Assembly (NCBI GenBank): GCA_002733205.1
Contig: NVUW01000014.1
Location: forward strand, 210,153-274,152
From: Thalassobium sp.
Lineage (GTDB): Bacteria; Pseudomonadota; Gammaproteobacteria; Pseudomonadales; Oceanobacteraceae
Length of the DNA: 64,000 bases
Direction of reading: 5' to 3'
Part shown: one piece after another, positions 1 to 10,300 of the stretch
Layout of the letters: each line of letters begins with the position of its first letter
Position numbering within the stretch: the stretch's first letter is position 1
Made by a program: the position numbers and the translations under genes
The notes under the pieces: model-generated
Databases searched by the model: none
What the model was told of the DNA's origin: nothing
What the model saw: the letters and a program-made list of their open reading frames with translations, nothing else

Positions 1-381
1 CAGATTGCTCCCTTTGTAGTGCAGCGCATTGGCCTGACCCAGGCGCGCCGTCTGGCGTTATTCGGCAACCGTATAAATGCTGAAGAAGCGCTGCGTTTAG
101 GCATTGTGCATCAGCTCTGTGCCGACAACGACAGCCTTGAAAGTGAAGTAAATAACGCCATTCAGCAGGCGCTAAAATGCGCACCGGCCGCCTCTGCCAA
201 AACCAAAGCGCTGCTGCATTCTGTTGCCGACGCCGAACAACCGCTGGCGCAATTACTGGATCAGGCCGCACAGGATTTTGCCGCCGCCGTAATGGGCGAA
301 GGACGGGAAGGCGCAATGGCCTTTATACAGAAGCGTCCGGCCGCCTGGACTCAGGCCGCGGTACAGGAGGAAAAGGCATGA
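1..381 (+). CDS. Enoyl-CoA hydratase/isomerase family protein, C-terminal part (AtuE-like)
   Basis: Only the last 126 codons are present; the reading frame is open back to base 1, so the true start and the catalytic core lie outside the window. The visible part (QRIGLTQARRLALFGNRIN, then EEALRLGIVHQLC) is the helical C-terminal segment typical of crotonase-fold hydratases. The stop overlaps the start of the next gene (ATGA at 378-381), so the two are probably translationally coupled. The order hydratase, carboxylase alpha subunit, SDR matches atuE-atuF-atuG of Pseudomonas citronellol/geraniol catabolism, where AtuE is isohexenylglutaconyl-CoA hydratase. The substrate is inferred from order only; a leucine-pathway methylglutaconyl-CoA hydratase remains possible. 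Confidence 0.8.
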   Translation, partial: QIAPFVVQRIGLTQARRLALFGNRINAEEALRLGIVHQLCADNDSLESEVNNAIQQALKCAPAASAKTKALLHSVADAEQPLAQLLDQAAQDFAAAVMGEGREGAMAFIQKRPAAWTQAAVQEEKA

Positions 382-2327
382 ATAAAATACTGGTCGCTAA
401 CCGTGGCGAAATTGCTGTGCGCGTATTACGCAGCGCCAAAGCCGCCGGTTACGAAACCGTTGCCGTTTACTCAGAAGCCGACCGCAACGCACCCCATGTA
501 CAACTGGCCGATCAGGCGGTGTGCATTGGTGCCGCCGCCGTTGGCGACAGCTATTTAAATGCCGCGCGGATTATTGCCGCAACACAACAGACCGGTGCCG
601 ACGCCATTCATCCGGGTTATGGTTTTTTATCTGAAAATGCCACCTTTGCCCGCAGTTGCGAGCAGGCCGGTATTATTTTTATCGGCCCGTCCGCCAGCGC
701 CATTGAATTAATGGGCAGCAAGCGTTTATCAAAAATCGCCATGATCGAAGCCGGTGTGCCCTGCATTCCCGGCTACGAGGGTGCGGACCAGAGCGACGAA
801 GCCCTGCACAATGCAGCGTTAGCCATTGGTTTGCCGGTAATGCTGAAAGCCTCTGCCGGTGGTGGTGGCCGCGGTATGCGTCTGGTGAATGATGCTGCGA
901 CCTTAAATGAACATATCCGTTCGGCCCGCTCCGAAGCGCAGAATGCCTTTGGCAGTGGCGAATTAATTATCGAAAAAGCGGTGCTGCAACCACGCCATAT
1001 CGAAATTCAGGTATTCGGTGATCAGCACGGCAATGTGGTGTATCTGGGCGAGCGCGACTGTTCGGTACAGCGCCGTCACCAGAAAGTAGTGGAAGAAGCA
1101 CCATCGCCGTTTGTGAATGACAGCCTGCGCCGTGCAATGGGCGAAGCAGCTGTCGCTGCGGCAAAAAGCTGCGGCTATTACGGTGTCGGTACGGTGGAAT
1201 TTCTGGTCGATGCTGAGCAGAATTTTTATTTCCTGGAAATGAATACCCGTCTTCAGGTCGAGCATCCGGTGACTGAACTGGTTACCGGACTGGATCTGGT
1301 TGCGCTGCAATTACAGGTGGCACAGGGTGAGACGCTGGGCTTCACGCAACAGGATATTACCTTGCAGGGCCACGCCATTGAGGTGCGTTTATACGCCGAA
1401 GATCCGGCTAATAATTTCACTCCGCAAACCGGAAAATTATTACTCTGGCAAACCCCCGATCAGCACAGCATTAACGATGGTATCCGCATCGACTCCGGTA
1501 TTCAGCAGGGCCAAAGCGTTACCCCGCATTATGACCCGATGCTGGCCAAGCTGATTGCCTTTGGCCGCAACCGCGAAGAAGCGCGCCGGCGTTTATTGCG
1601 TACCCTGCGTGAATCGCATTTGCTGGGCATTGCCGATAACCGCGCTTTTTTAGCCGCGATTCTGGCTCACCCGGCCTTTATTAACGGCGAGGCAACCACC
1701 GCCTTTATCAGCGAGCACCTGAGCGACCACGCCAGTATGCAGCCGCTGCAACCCGAGCTTAATGATCTGGCACTGGCGGCGGCATTAATCGCTGCGCCTC
1801 AGGGTTTTACCAGCAGTCACAGCGCGGCACGGCCGCTGAAATTAAAACAGGGTGAAACGGTATTTAGCCTCAGCATCCGCCGTGACGGCCAGCAATTGCT
1901 GGTTAACCATAACGGCGAAGAATGCGCTCTGCGTATATTGGATAAAAGCGACAATACCCTGCGCTACGAAATCAATAACCTGCAACAGACCGTCGTTTAT
2001 GCACGCACTAACGATCAGCTCTGGCTGGACACGCCGCGTGGTAACCTGTGCTTCAGCGATGTCACGCTGGTCAGCAGCCGCGCCCAGAGCGCTGGCTCCG
2101 ATCAGGTGCGCGCGGCGATGGACGGTGCCATTGTTACCGTACTGGCCGAGGCCGGCGAACGCGTGACGAAAGGCCAGACACTGGCGGTACTGGAAGCCAT
2201 GAAAATGGAACATCCGTTAAAAGCCGGTGTGGATGGCGTGGTGCAGGAAATTCTGGTGCAGGCCGGTGATCAGGTAAAAGGCCGTCAGCTACTGATTCAG
2301 CTGCAAGCTGACGAAAGCGCCAAATAA
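378..2327 (+). CDS. Acyl-CoA carboxylase alpha subunit, biotin carboxylase plus biotin carrier (AtuF/LiuD-like)
   Basis: The 649-residue protein begins at the ATG at 378, preceded by AGGAGG at about 365-370; the frame is open further upstream but those codons overlap the preceding gene. It has the N-terminal biotin carboxylase fold (MNKILVANRGEIAVRVLRSA), the ATP-grasp glycine loop (SAGGGGRGM), the EMNTRLQVEHPVTE active-site segment and a C-terminal biotinyl domain with EAMKMEH (biotinylated Lys at about residue 609). Such subunits carboxylate biotin with ATP and bicarbonate, and a separate beta subunit transfers the carboxyl group to an acyl-CoA. The SDR that follows favours geranyl-CoA carboxylase (AtuF) over methylcrotonyl-CoA carboxylase (LiuD). 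The beta subunit would lie upstream, outside the window. Confidence 0.9.
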   Translation: MNKILVANRGEIAVRVLRSAKAAGYETVAVYSEADRNAPHVQLADQAVCIGAAAVGDSYLNAARIIAATQQTGADAIHPGYGFLSENATFARSCEQAGIIFIGPSASAIELMGSKRLSKIAMIEAGVPCIPGYEGADQSDEALHNAALAIGLPVMLKASAGGGGRGMRLVNDAATLNEHIRSARSEAQNAFGSGELIIEKAVLQPRHIEIQVFGDQHGNVVYLGERDCSVQRRHQKVVEEAPSPFVNDSLRRAMGEAAVAAAKSCGYYGVGTVEFLVDAEQNFYFLEMNTRLQVEHPVTELVTGLDLVALQLQVAQGETLGFTQQDITLQGHAIEVRLYAEDPANNFTPQTGKLLLWQTPDQHSINDGIRIDSGIQQGQSVTPHYDPMLAKLIAFGRNREEARRRLLRTLRESHLLGIADNRAFLAAILAHPAFINGEATTAFISEHLSDHASMQPLQPELNDLALAAALIAAPQGFTSSHSAARPLKLKQGETVFSLSIRRDGQQLLVNHNGEECALRILDKSDNTLRYEINNLQQTVVYARTNDQLWLDTPRGNLCFSDVTLVSSRAQSAGSDQVRAAMDGAIVTVLAEAGERVTKGQTLAVLEAMKMEHPLKAGVDGVVQEILVQAGDQVKGRQLLIQLQADESAK

Positions 2328-2360
2328 TTTTTACATATTAATAAAAAACAGGAGCTGAGC

Positions 2361-3254
2361 ATGGCCAGCCTCAACAATAAAACCATTATTATTACCGGTG
2401 CCAGCCGTGGCATCGGGCGCGAAATTGCACTGGCCTGTGCCCGTGACGGCGCCAATATTGTGATTGCCGCCAAGTCCGACGAGCCGAATCCGAAACTCGA
2501 AGGCACCATTCATTCCGTTGCCCGCGAAGTGGAAGAAGCCGGCGGTCAGGCGCTGGCGATTAAAGTGGATGTGCGCAGCGAAGAAGACGTCGATAATCTG
2601 ATTGAAAAAACCGTTGAGCGTTTTGGCGGCATCGATGCCATCATCAATAATGCCGGTGCCATCGCGCTGGCCGGTGTGGAAAGCACGCCGCTGAAAAAAC
2701 TCGATCTGATGATGCAGGTAAATTTCCGTGCCGTGTTTCTGCTCAGCCAGAAAGCGCTGCCGTATCTGAAAAAATCCGACAATCCGCATATTTTAAGCCT
2801 GTGTCCGCCGCTGGATATGGATCGCCGCTGGCTGCGTAACCATTCGCCTTACACCCTGACCAAATACGGCATGTCGATGCTGACGCTGGGCATGTCGGAC
2901 GAATTCAAACGCTATGGCATCAGCGTTAATGCATTATGGCCACGTACCGTTATTCACACCGCGGCAACCTCGTTTGGCGGTAAGCAGTCTTTTGACCGCG
3001 CACGTAATCCGCTGATTATGGCCGACGCCGCTCACACGCTGCTGCAAACCAGCGCACGTGAAATCACCGGCCAGTTGCTGATTGATGAAGATTTTCTGCG
3101 CAGCCGTGGCGAAACCAATTTCGATCAGTACCGTGCCAACCCGGACAGCGATAAAACCGATTTAATGCCGGACTTATTTGTGCAGCCAGCCGATACTTAT
3201 GTTTATGGCGAGCAGCCGCCACTGGGTGGCTTAGGGCCTGTCGACACTAAGTAA
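2361..3254 (+). CDS. Short-chain dehydrogenase/reductase (AtuG/HSDL2-like)
   Basis: 297 residues, an extended SDR. The NAD(P)-binding motif TGASRGIG is at residues 12-19, NNAG follows at about residue 97, and the catalytic pair YTLTK has Tyr at about 164 and Lys at about 168. The tail (GEQPPLGGLG) resembles HSDL2-like dehydrogenases found in terpenoid and branched-acid clusters. It starts 33 bases after the carboxylase gene behind an AGGAGC ribosome site and looks like the third gene of the same operon. The last seven codons and the TAA lie inside the left end of the inverted-repeat element at 3231-3500, so that insertion appears to have supplied the present C-terminus. The exact substrate is not readable from sequence. 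Confidence 0.85.
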   Translation: MASLNNKTIIITGASRGIGREIALACARDGANIVIAAKSDEPNPKLEGTIHSVAREVEEAGGQALAIKVDVRSEEDVDNLIEKTVERFGGIDAIINNAGAIALAGVESTPLKKLDLMMQVNFRAVFLLSQKALPYLKKSDNPHILSLCPPLDMDRRWLRNHSPYTLTKYGMSMLTLGMSDEFKRYGISVNALWPRTVIHTAATSFGGKQSFDRARNPLIMADAAHTLLQTSAREITGQLLIDEDFLRSRGETNFDQYRANPDSDKTDLMPDLFVQPADTYVYGEQPPLGGLGPVDTK

Positions 3255-3500
3255 ATCCGGCCTGCTGAGAGCCAGTTTTTTTCAGAACAAGGAGAGAGGA
3301 GTGATATTAGCGGGCTAAATGAATGACGAACGACGAAGTTGATGGGAAAAACTGGCCTCAGCCCGGAGGGTTATGGCTAAAAATCCCTCATCCTGCGTTG
3401 CTGTTCGTTCGCTTAACCCGTTAGGCCACACTCTCAGCGCCTTGTCTGAGGAGTTTTTAGCCGATAACAGGCCTGTTTAATTAGTGTCGATAGGCCCTAA
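3231..3500. mobile_element. MITE-like 270-bp inverted-repeat element
   Basis: The ends are 20-base inverted repeats differing at one position: TTAGGGCCTGTCGACACTAA at 3231-3250 and its complement at 3481-3500. Inside, both halves are also complementary over long stretches: the left arm read in reverse (CCCATCAACTTCGTCGTTCG) parallels CCCTCATCCTGCGTTGCTGT on the right, so the whole unit can fold as one long imperfect hairpin. A TA dinucleotide occurs at both outer edges next to GGGCC/GGCCC, as expected if TA is the duplicated target (IS630/Tc1-type habit). There is no transposase frame. It separates atuG-like from the crotonase gene and ends within the former. Confidence 0.75.
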
Positions 3501-3525
3501 CTGAAGAATAAAGCAGGAATTAGCA

Positions 3526-4245
3526 ATGAGTCTGATCAGTTTACGCAGCGATGACAGCGGTAAGGTTGCCATTATCTCTTTCGATAACGGTGCCAACACT
3601 CACAATCTGCAGTTTGCCCGGGAATTAGAGCAACACCTGCAGACGGTGGAAGATAATATCGATTTTAAAGCGCTGGTGATTACCTCATCCGATGAAAAAA
3701 GCTGGAGCCAGGGTCTGGATGTGCCCTGGCTGATGGGCTCAATTCAGGGTGGCCAGCATGATGATGTAAAAGAATTTATGCACACCATGGATCGCTGTCA
3801 TGCGCGGCTGATGCAACTGCCTGTACCGGCGATTGCAGCCATTAACGGCCACACCTTTGGCAATGGCTGTGTGATTGCCTGTGCCTGTGATTTCCGTGTG
3901 ATGCGCAGTGATCGTGGCTACTTCTGTTTCCCGGAAGTGGATATGAGCATTCCCTTTGTACCGGGTTTAATTGATGTGGTACTGAAAAGTCTGCCGGCGT
4001 ATCGCTACAACGATATGTTGCTGACTGGCCGCCGGGTCGGCGCGGCGGAATTACTCGCCGATCATTTCCTTACCGCTATTTTTGAAGGTAAAGACGCAGT
4101 ACTGGAAGGTGCGCTGACCTTTGCCCGCACCTTTAATAAAAAACGCACTATTTTTGCCGAGCATAAAAAGCGCTTTCACAAGCCGGTACTGGATGCTTTG
4201 CGCGAGAAAAACCCACCGTTTATTGATGCCATGAAACTGCTGTAA
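3526..4245 (+). CDS. Crotonase-family protein, probable enoyl-CoA delta-isomerase
   Basis: 239 residues with the crotonase fold. The oxyanion-loop region reads GHTFGNGCVIACACDFRVM; the first hydratase glutamate (the E of GGGCELAMMCD in mitochondrial hydratase) is replaced by Val, whereas the second is present in FCFPEVDMSIPF (Glu at about 137). One glutamate only is the pattern of delta3,delta2-enoyl-CoA isomerases, and PEVD(M/I)xIPF resembles the plant ECI group. It probably moves double bonds during beta-oxidation of unsaturated acyl-CoAs. It lies downstream of the MITE-like element and converges on the glucan synthase gene. Family is secure; isomerase activity is inferred from the residue pattern. 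Confidence 0.82.
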   Translation: MSLISLRSDDSGKVAIISFDNGANTHNLQFARELEQHLQTVEDNIDFKALVITSSDEKSWSQGLDVPWLMGSIQGGQHDDVKEFMHTMDRCHARLMQLPVPAIAAINGHTFGNGCVIACACDFRVMRSDRGYFCFPEVDMSIPFVPGLIDVVLKSLPAYRYNDMLLTGRRVGAAELLADHFLTAIFEGKDAVLEGALTFARTFNKKRTIFAEHKKRFHKPVLDALREKNPPFIDAMKLL

Positions 4246-4254
4246 ATCCCTCAC

Positions 4255-4293
4255 TTGCAACGCGTTGGCGTATCCACTGACAACGCGATTGCA
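4255..4293. terminator. Possible hairpin between convergent genes
   Basis: TGCAACGCGTTG at about 4256-4267 pairs with CAACGCGATTGCA at 4281-4293 with one bulged base. It sits in the 79-base gap between the ends of the isomerase and glucan synthase genes. There is no strong T run on either side, so terminator function is uncertain. Confidence 0.3.
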
Positions 4294-4324
4294 GGCGCAG
4301 CACCATGGCCAGAGCCTGTCCAAA

Positions 4325-7300
4325 TCAGGCGGGCTTTATTTCTGCGCTTTCTGCACAGGCTTCAATCGTAACCCGCAGCTGATGCGTTCCTTCATCAAGT
4401 GGCACACGCACCGTATTGCTGGCTGCGTCATTATCCATATCCACGCCGTCGAGACTGGCGCGTACAGCATAATCCGCATGGCCTGCTGACTGCTCAACAC
4501 TGATCGTGTAACGGGTATTTTCGACATTGATAATCGCCTCATAGCCCGGCCATTGCGGTGGCAGACAAGGCGTAATCGTCAGCTCTCTTCCTTCCCGGTT
4601 AATGCCTAAAATGCCCTCCATTCCCGCCCGGTACATCCAGCCGGCAGCGCCGGTATACCATGTCCAACCGCCACGGCCGATATGAGGAGCGACGGAATAC
4701 ACATCGGCAGCCATAACATAAGGTTCGACTTTATAGCGCTGTGCATCGCCCCGGTTACTGGCATGATTAATCGGATTTAACAGCGCAAAAAGATCACAGG
4801 CTTTTTTACCTTCGCCGAGCTTGGCATACGCCATAATAATCCACATCGCCGCATGGCTGTACTGACCGCCATTTTCGCGCAACCCCGGAGGATAACCTTT
4901 GATATAACCCGGATCATGGGAGGTCTGGTCAAACGGCGGAGTAAACAGCAACGCCAGTTTTTGCTCTGGCTGAATCAGCCACTCTTCAACCGCCGCCATC
5001 GCTTTGGCTGCACGCAGCGGATCGGCCGAGGCTAACACCGCCCACGACTGCGCAATGGAATCAATGCGGCATTCGTCATTATCTTTTGATCCCAGCCAGC
5101 TGCCATCATCAAATATTGCGCGCCGATACCATTCGCCATCCCAGGCATTCTCTTCAATGGATTGCTTCACGGCGGCGGCATGATCCACCCAGCGCTGTAT
5201 GCGTGCGGCACCTGCCACATGATCCGGCAACATATCCTTCTGCTGTTCTGGCGCTTGTTTTTGCGCTTGTCCTTCTTCTTTTGCCGCCGCCAGAATTGTG
5301 CAACGTTGTTCCGCCAGGGGCGCAAATAGTTCAATGGTGCGGATAAACAGCCAGCCAAGCCAGACACTCTCTCCCCTGCCCTCATCACCAACGCGGTTCA
5401 TGCCATCGTTCCAGTCGCCGGTGCCGATTAATGGCAGCCCCTGCGCGCCGGTCAGCTCCAGGCACTGATCCAGTCCGCGTGCGCAATGCTCGTACAGTGT
5501 CGCAGACTCATCCGCCACCAGCGCCTGAAAGTACGCGTCATGCTGATTGGCATCGAGTGGCGGCCCGATAATAAACGGAATACGTTCATCCAGAATTGCA
5601 CTATCACCGGAGGTCTGAATGTAGGTTGCCGTAGCAAATGCCAGCCACACCCGATCATCGGATATGCGCGTGCGCACGCCCTGGCCGCTGTGCGGTAACC
5701 ACCAATGCTGCACATCGCCTTCGGCAAACTGACGTCCGGCGGCGCGTAAAATATGTTCACGGCTGATATCGGGCCGGCGGAACGTGAGCGACATACCATC
5801 CTGTAATTGGTCGCGGAAGCCAAATGCACCACTGGCCTGATAAAACGCTGAACGTGCCCACATACGGCATACGACGGTTTGATAAAGCAACCAGCCATTC
5901 AGCATAAAATCCATCGCCCGGTCCGGCGTTTTCACCTGCACGGCTCCCAGCATCGCATCCCAGTGTTGTTTGACTTCATCGAGAATACTGTCCGGATCGG
6001 CATGACGATAACGGCTGATTAATTCCCTGGCTTTTTGCGCCGAAGCACACTGACCAAGAAACATAATCACTTCCGTGGATTCACCCGGCTGCAACTCAAC
6101 AATGCATTGCTGGGCGGTACAGGGGTCGTGTCCGGCCCCTACGGCACCGGAAAGTAACGCATTATTTAATAACGCCGCAGGGGCATTCATATGACCATTA
6201 CGGCCGAGAAATTCGGTGCGGTCGGTGGTCCACGTTGATTGCTGGCCACTCATATCCGCAAACGCAACGCGCTCCGAAAACGCAATGCTCCAGCGGTTAT
6301 GCACCAGCAACGCGTTCGACCCGGCATCCAGCTCTGTTGTAATAAAAGGTCCGGCTGAGCCTCTCGACGTTCCCAATACCCACTCGGTATAAGCCGTTAC
6401 CGACAAGCGACGGCGCATCGGTGATTGATTATGAATCGTCAGGCGCGAAATTTTTATCGGGTCGGCCAGCGGTACATATTGCAGCAAGGTCAGCGCCAGC
6501 CCATCGGCCTGATGTTCAAAGCGGCTATAACCTCGTCCGTGGTGTGCAATATAAACGCTGTTATCCTGAGCATCGTCGCGATGATTTCCCTGCAACGGCT
6601 GAGCCGTCGCGCTGAATAATTCCAGCGTATCTTCATCACGGATATACACAGCCTCGCCCGCCGGATCAGACACCGGGTCATTACTCCATGGCGTCAGCTG
6701 ATTTTCACGACTGTTTTCCGCCCAGGTGTAACCGCTGCCTTCGGCGGCGACATGAAAACCGAAATCAGGATTAGCAATCACATTAATCCATGGTGCCGGC
6801 GTTGCTTCGCCATTGGCCATGATGACCGTATATTCACGGCCATTCTGAGAGAACCCACCCCAGCCATTAAAAAATTCCAGGGTTTGTTGCAACGCTGCCA
6901 GCGACGGACCGGGCACCGAAGTTGACAGGCGCAGCGGTGTCAGGGCATTCATCACATGCGCACGGGATAATAAGCGCACTTTGCGATTGCGTACCGATGC
7001 CGGAGGAAACTGATCAATTTGCTTACCAATAGAACCACGCCGGGCAATCAACACCACGCGTGCCACCGCATTGAGTAAATCACGGGCGCTGGTACTCATC
7101 AGATCGGCCCTGAGCATGTGTACCGAACCTTTGACCTGCTCACCATTAAATTCGTCAGCCATGCGCGGACGCGACTGACTGCTGCGCACCACGGTTTCAA
7201 TCGCCGCCTGTAACGCCTGACGATACGAACCGGCATGTTCATTAATAATAATCAGATCAACGGCCAGCCGCTTCAGACGCCAGTACTCATGTGCCCGCAG

Positions 7301-10300
7301 TAATTGTTTTACCTGCTTGATGTCTTCAACGTCATCAATACGCAGCAACACAATGGGTAAATCACCACTGACCGACAACGGCCATAATTCAGATTGGCTG
7401 GCCATACCACGGCAAATGGCCTCTGCCGAAGAACGGAAACAGGGATCGGCATATAAAATGGGCGCAGCCAGATGCTGGAAGTCGGCGGCTTCCGCCGAGG
7501 TAATATCCAAATGCCGCAACTGCACCTGCGCCTGCGTCCAGGATAAAGTTTTAGCGCGGTCATAGGCGCTGCGGTCATGGTGCCGGTCGATCAGATCCAG
7601 CAGTTCTTCACGCGACGATGCCACCACCGTCCAGAATGCGACACGCGCCACCCCTCCGGCCGGAACATGCACGCGATAACGCAACGAAAACATCGGATCG
7701 AGCACGGTGCCTGCCGTATTCGATAAATCCGGACTGGCCAGCCCTCCCGACCCGGTATAACGGGTCAGTGCTGAGGCTTCATCAGGTAACGCATCGGCAA
7801 GGGTAATGGCCGCCGCAGTGGCGATGGATTGTCCCCGACCAATAAATAATGCGCGGTCAGTTTCATACTGTGGGTCGGCAATGACTTCGCCTTCGACCAC
7901 AGCAAAATGTGCCGCCCATACTGGTGTTTCACCGGGCGAGCGCAGACGGCGGGTCGCAATCAGGGCACCGTATTCCGCTACGTATTCGGTCTGCACAAAC
8001 ATTTTGGTAAATGCCGGATGTGCGTTGTCGGTAGCTGGCAGACTCAGTACCAGTTCAACATAGGAAGTCAGTTCAATATCGCGGCCACTGCGGCCATTAT
8101 TATTCAGCGATATGCGCCGTACTTCACCGTCATCTTCGCCCGATACCAGCACATCGGTGGTAGTAATCAGGCTGCCGTCATGGCGTACAAACTGAGCATG
8201 ATCTTCTTCAAAGACGCCGGATAAATACAGCCCTTCATTACCTAATGGCTCGGTACTGCTCGACCAGAGCTGACCACTGTCTACGTCGCGTAAAAAAATA
8301 AAGCTGCCGTACGGATCGCGGGTTGTATCTTCCTGCCAGCGGGTAACGGCAATATCGCGCCAGCGGCTGTAACCGGCACCGGTAGCGGTGAGCATTACAG
8401 CATAACGGCCATTGGATAATAAATGGGTCACGGGTGCCCCATCGGCCGATGGACTTAACCGCCTGACCGTTGGCGCGGAAGACGTTAATACCGTCGACGA
8501 TATTTTAACTTCCTCAGCCCGCGGATGACTGATCGCCACATTCCTTGGCATACGTTCCTGCAATAATAATTCGCAGGCCTGAATCATCGGCTCACGATGA
8601 AAACGCTGTCTGATCAACCCATCCTGCAGAGCATTAGCAATGGCAACAATGGTCATCCCCTGATGATGAGCCATAAAACTGCGAACAATGGCAACGTTGC
8701 TTTCAAAGGGTAAACGCGACGGCGTAAAATCGAGCGCTTCATAAAATCCAAACCGCCCGCGCGCGCCCATCGCCGCCAGATGTTTATAATTTTGTACCGC
8801 CGCCGATGGGTCAACCATCGTTGCTAAACCTGTTGCGTAGGGTGCAATCACGCGGTTTTCTGCAAGGCCACGTTTCAGGCCGAGTCCGGGGACACCGAAA
8901 TTTGAGTATTGATAAGTAAATTCAATATCACGGGCATTGTAAGCCGACTCCGAAACCCCCCAGGGGATATTTAAATGCCGTCCATATTCCTGCTGACGCT
9001 GCACAATCAGACGATTACTCTGTTCCAGTAAACTGCCCGCTGGTGCGCGCATGACCAGCGACGGCATCAGGTATTCGAACATCGAACCGGACCAGGAAAT
9101 TAACGCCGAACCTTTACCCATCGGCGTTGCCGTACGGCCAAGACGGAACCAGTGCTTGGTTGCCACATCGCCTTTGGCAATAGCAAATAAGCTGGCCAGC
9201 CGTGCTTCTGACGCGAGTAAATCGTAGCAACTCGGGTCCAGACTGTTTTCTGTCAGCGAATAACCAATCGATAACAGCTTTCTTTCCGCATCCACCAGAA
9301 AACCAAAATCCATCGCCTGCGCCATTGCACGTGCAGTACTGGCCAGCGCGGTTAAGCGGCCACTCAGCGAATCGGGCGTATTCAGGTATTCCAGTTTATC
9401 GCGCTGCTGTTCGAGCAAACGTTTTTGCGTGGCATCAATCCAGAAAAATAAATCCGCCGGATAAAGATGACCCACACCGTCGCTCATTTCACCCGCGGCA
9501 TTAATTGAAACAACCGGCGATAAATCGCGAACCATACGCGCTGCTTTTTCAGTCAGCCTGATTAAAATGGGCGACATGGCATCAATCGTTTGCTGGCTGC
9601 TGATATGGGTAAAGATTTCATCCAGTACAGCCATGAGCTGGTTCGCCCGGTTACTTTCTGATTCCGGGGTTTTTACCGATTTAGCTGAAGACGCTGAGCT
9701 GGCCTTAACCGGTACGGTAATGGTTTCACGGATCAGCGCCAGATTATCCCGCAGGCCGGAACGCACATCACTGGACTGCGGCGCACGCCGCCATTCATCA
9801 CAGCTGTTAGCCAACGCAATAAGGTGGCCAGCCAGGTTGCCGCTGTCGACCGATGAAATATATTCCGGTAATAACGAATGCAATGTCTGAGTGGCGTACC
9901 AGTTAAAAAAGTGGCCGTTATACTTGGGTAATTTCTGCAGCGTATCGAAGGTTGCTTCCAGTCGCTCAATGGTTTCCAGCATACCTGCCCAACCAAAATC
10001 ATAGGCGGCAACAGAAGACAATAAATACAAACCTATATTGGTTGGTGAGGTTCGGTGTGCGATGACCGGTTCAGGCTCTTCCTGAAAATTATCCGGCGGC
10101 AGCATATTGTCTGCCGGGGTAACAAAAGTTTCAAAATAGCGCCAGGTGCGGCGTGCGGTCAGGCGCAGCGTGGTATCACTGCTGCTCAGCTCTTCTGCTT
10201 TAAATATCGCCGGTGAACGGCTGGCATACAACGCCAGCAGCGGCGCCAGCGACCACAATAAAGCAAAAGGTAAGAGCAGTGGCCAGGCGTGTGGGTTCAG

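Noticed and set aside
1..2327. Leucine-degradation liuCD genes
   Set aside because: The third gene is an SDR rather than HMG-CoA lyase, so the atuEFG interpretation fits better; not completely excluded.
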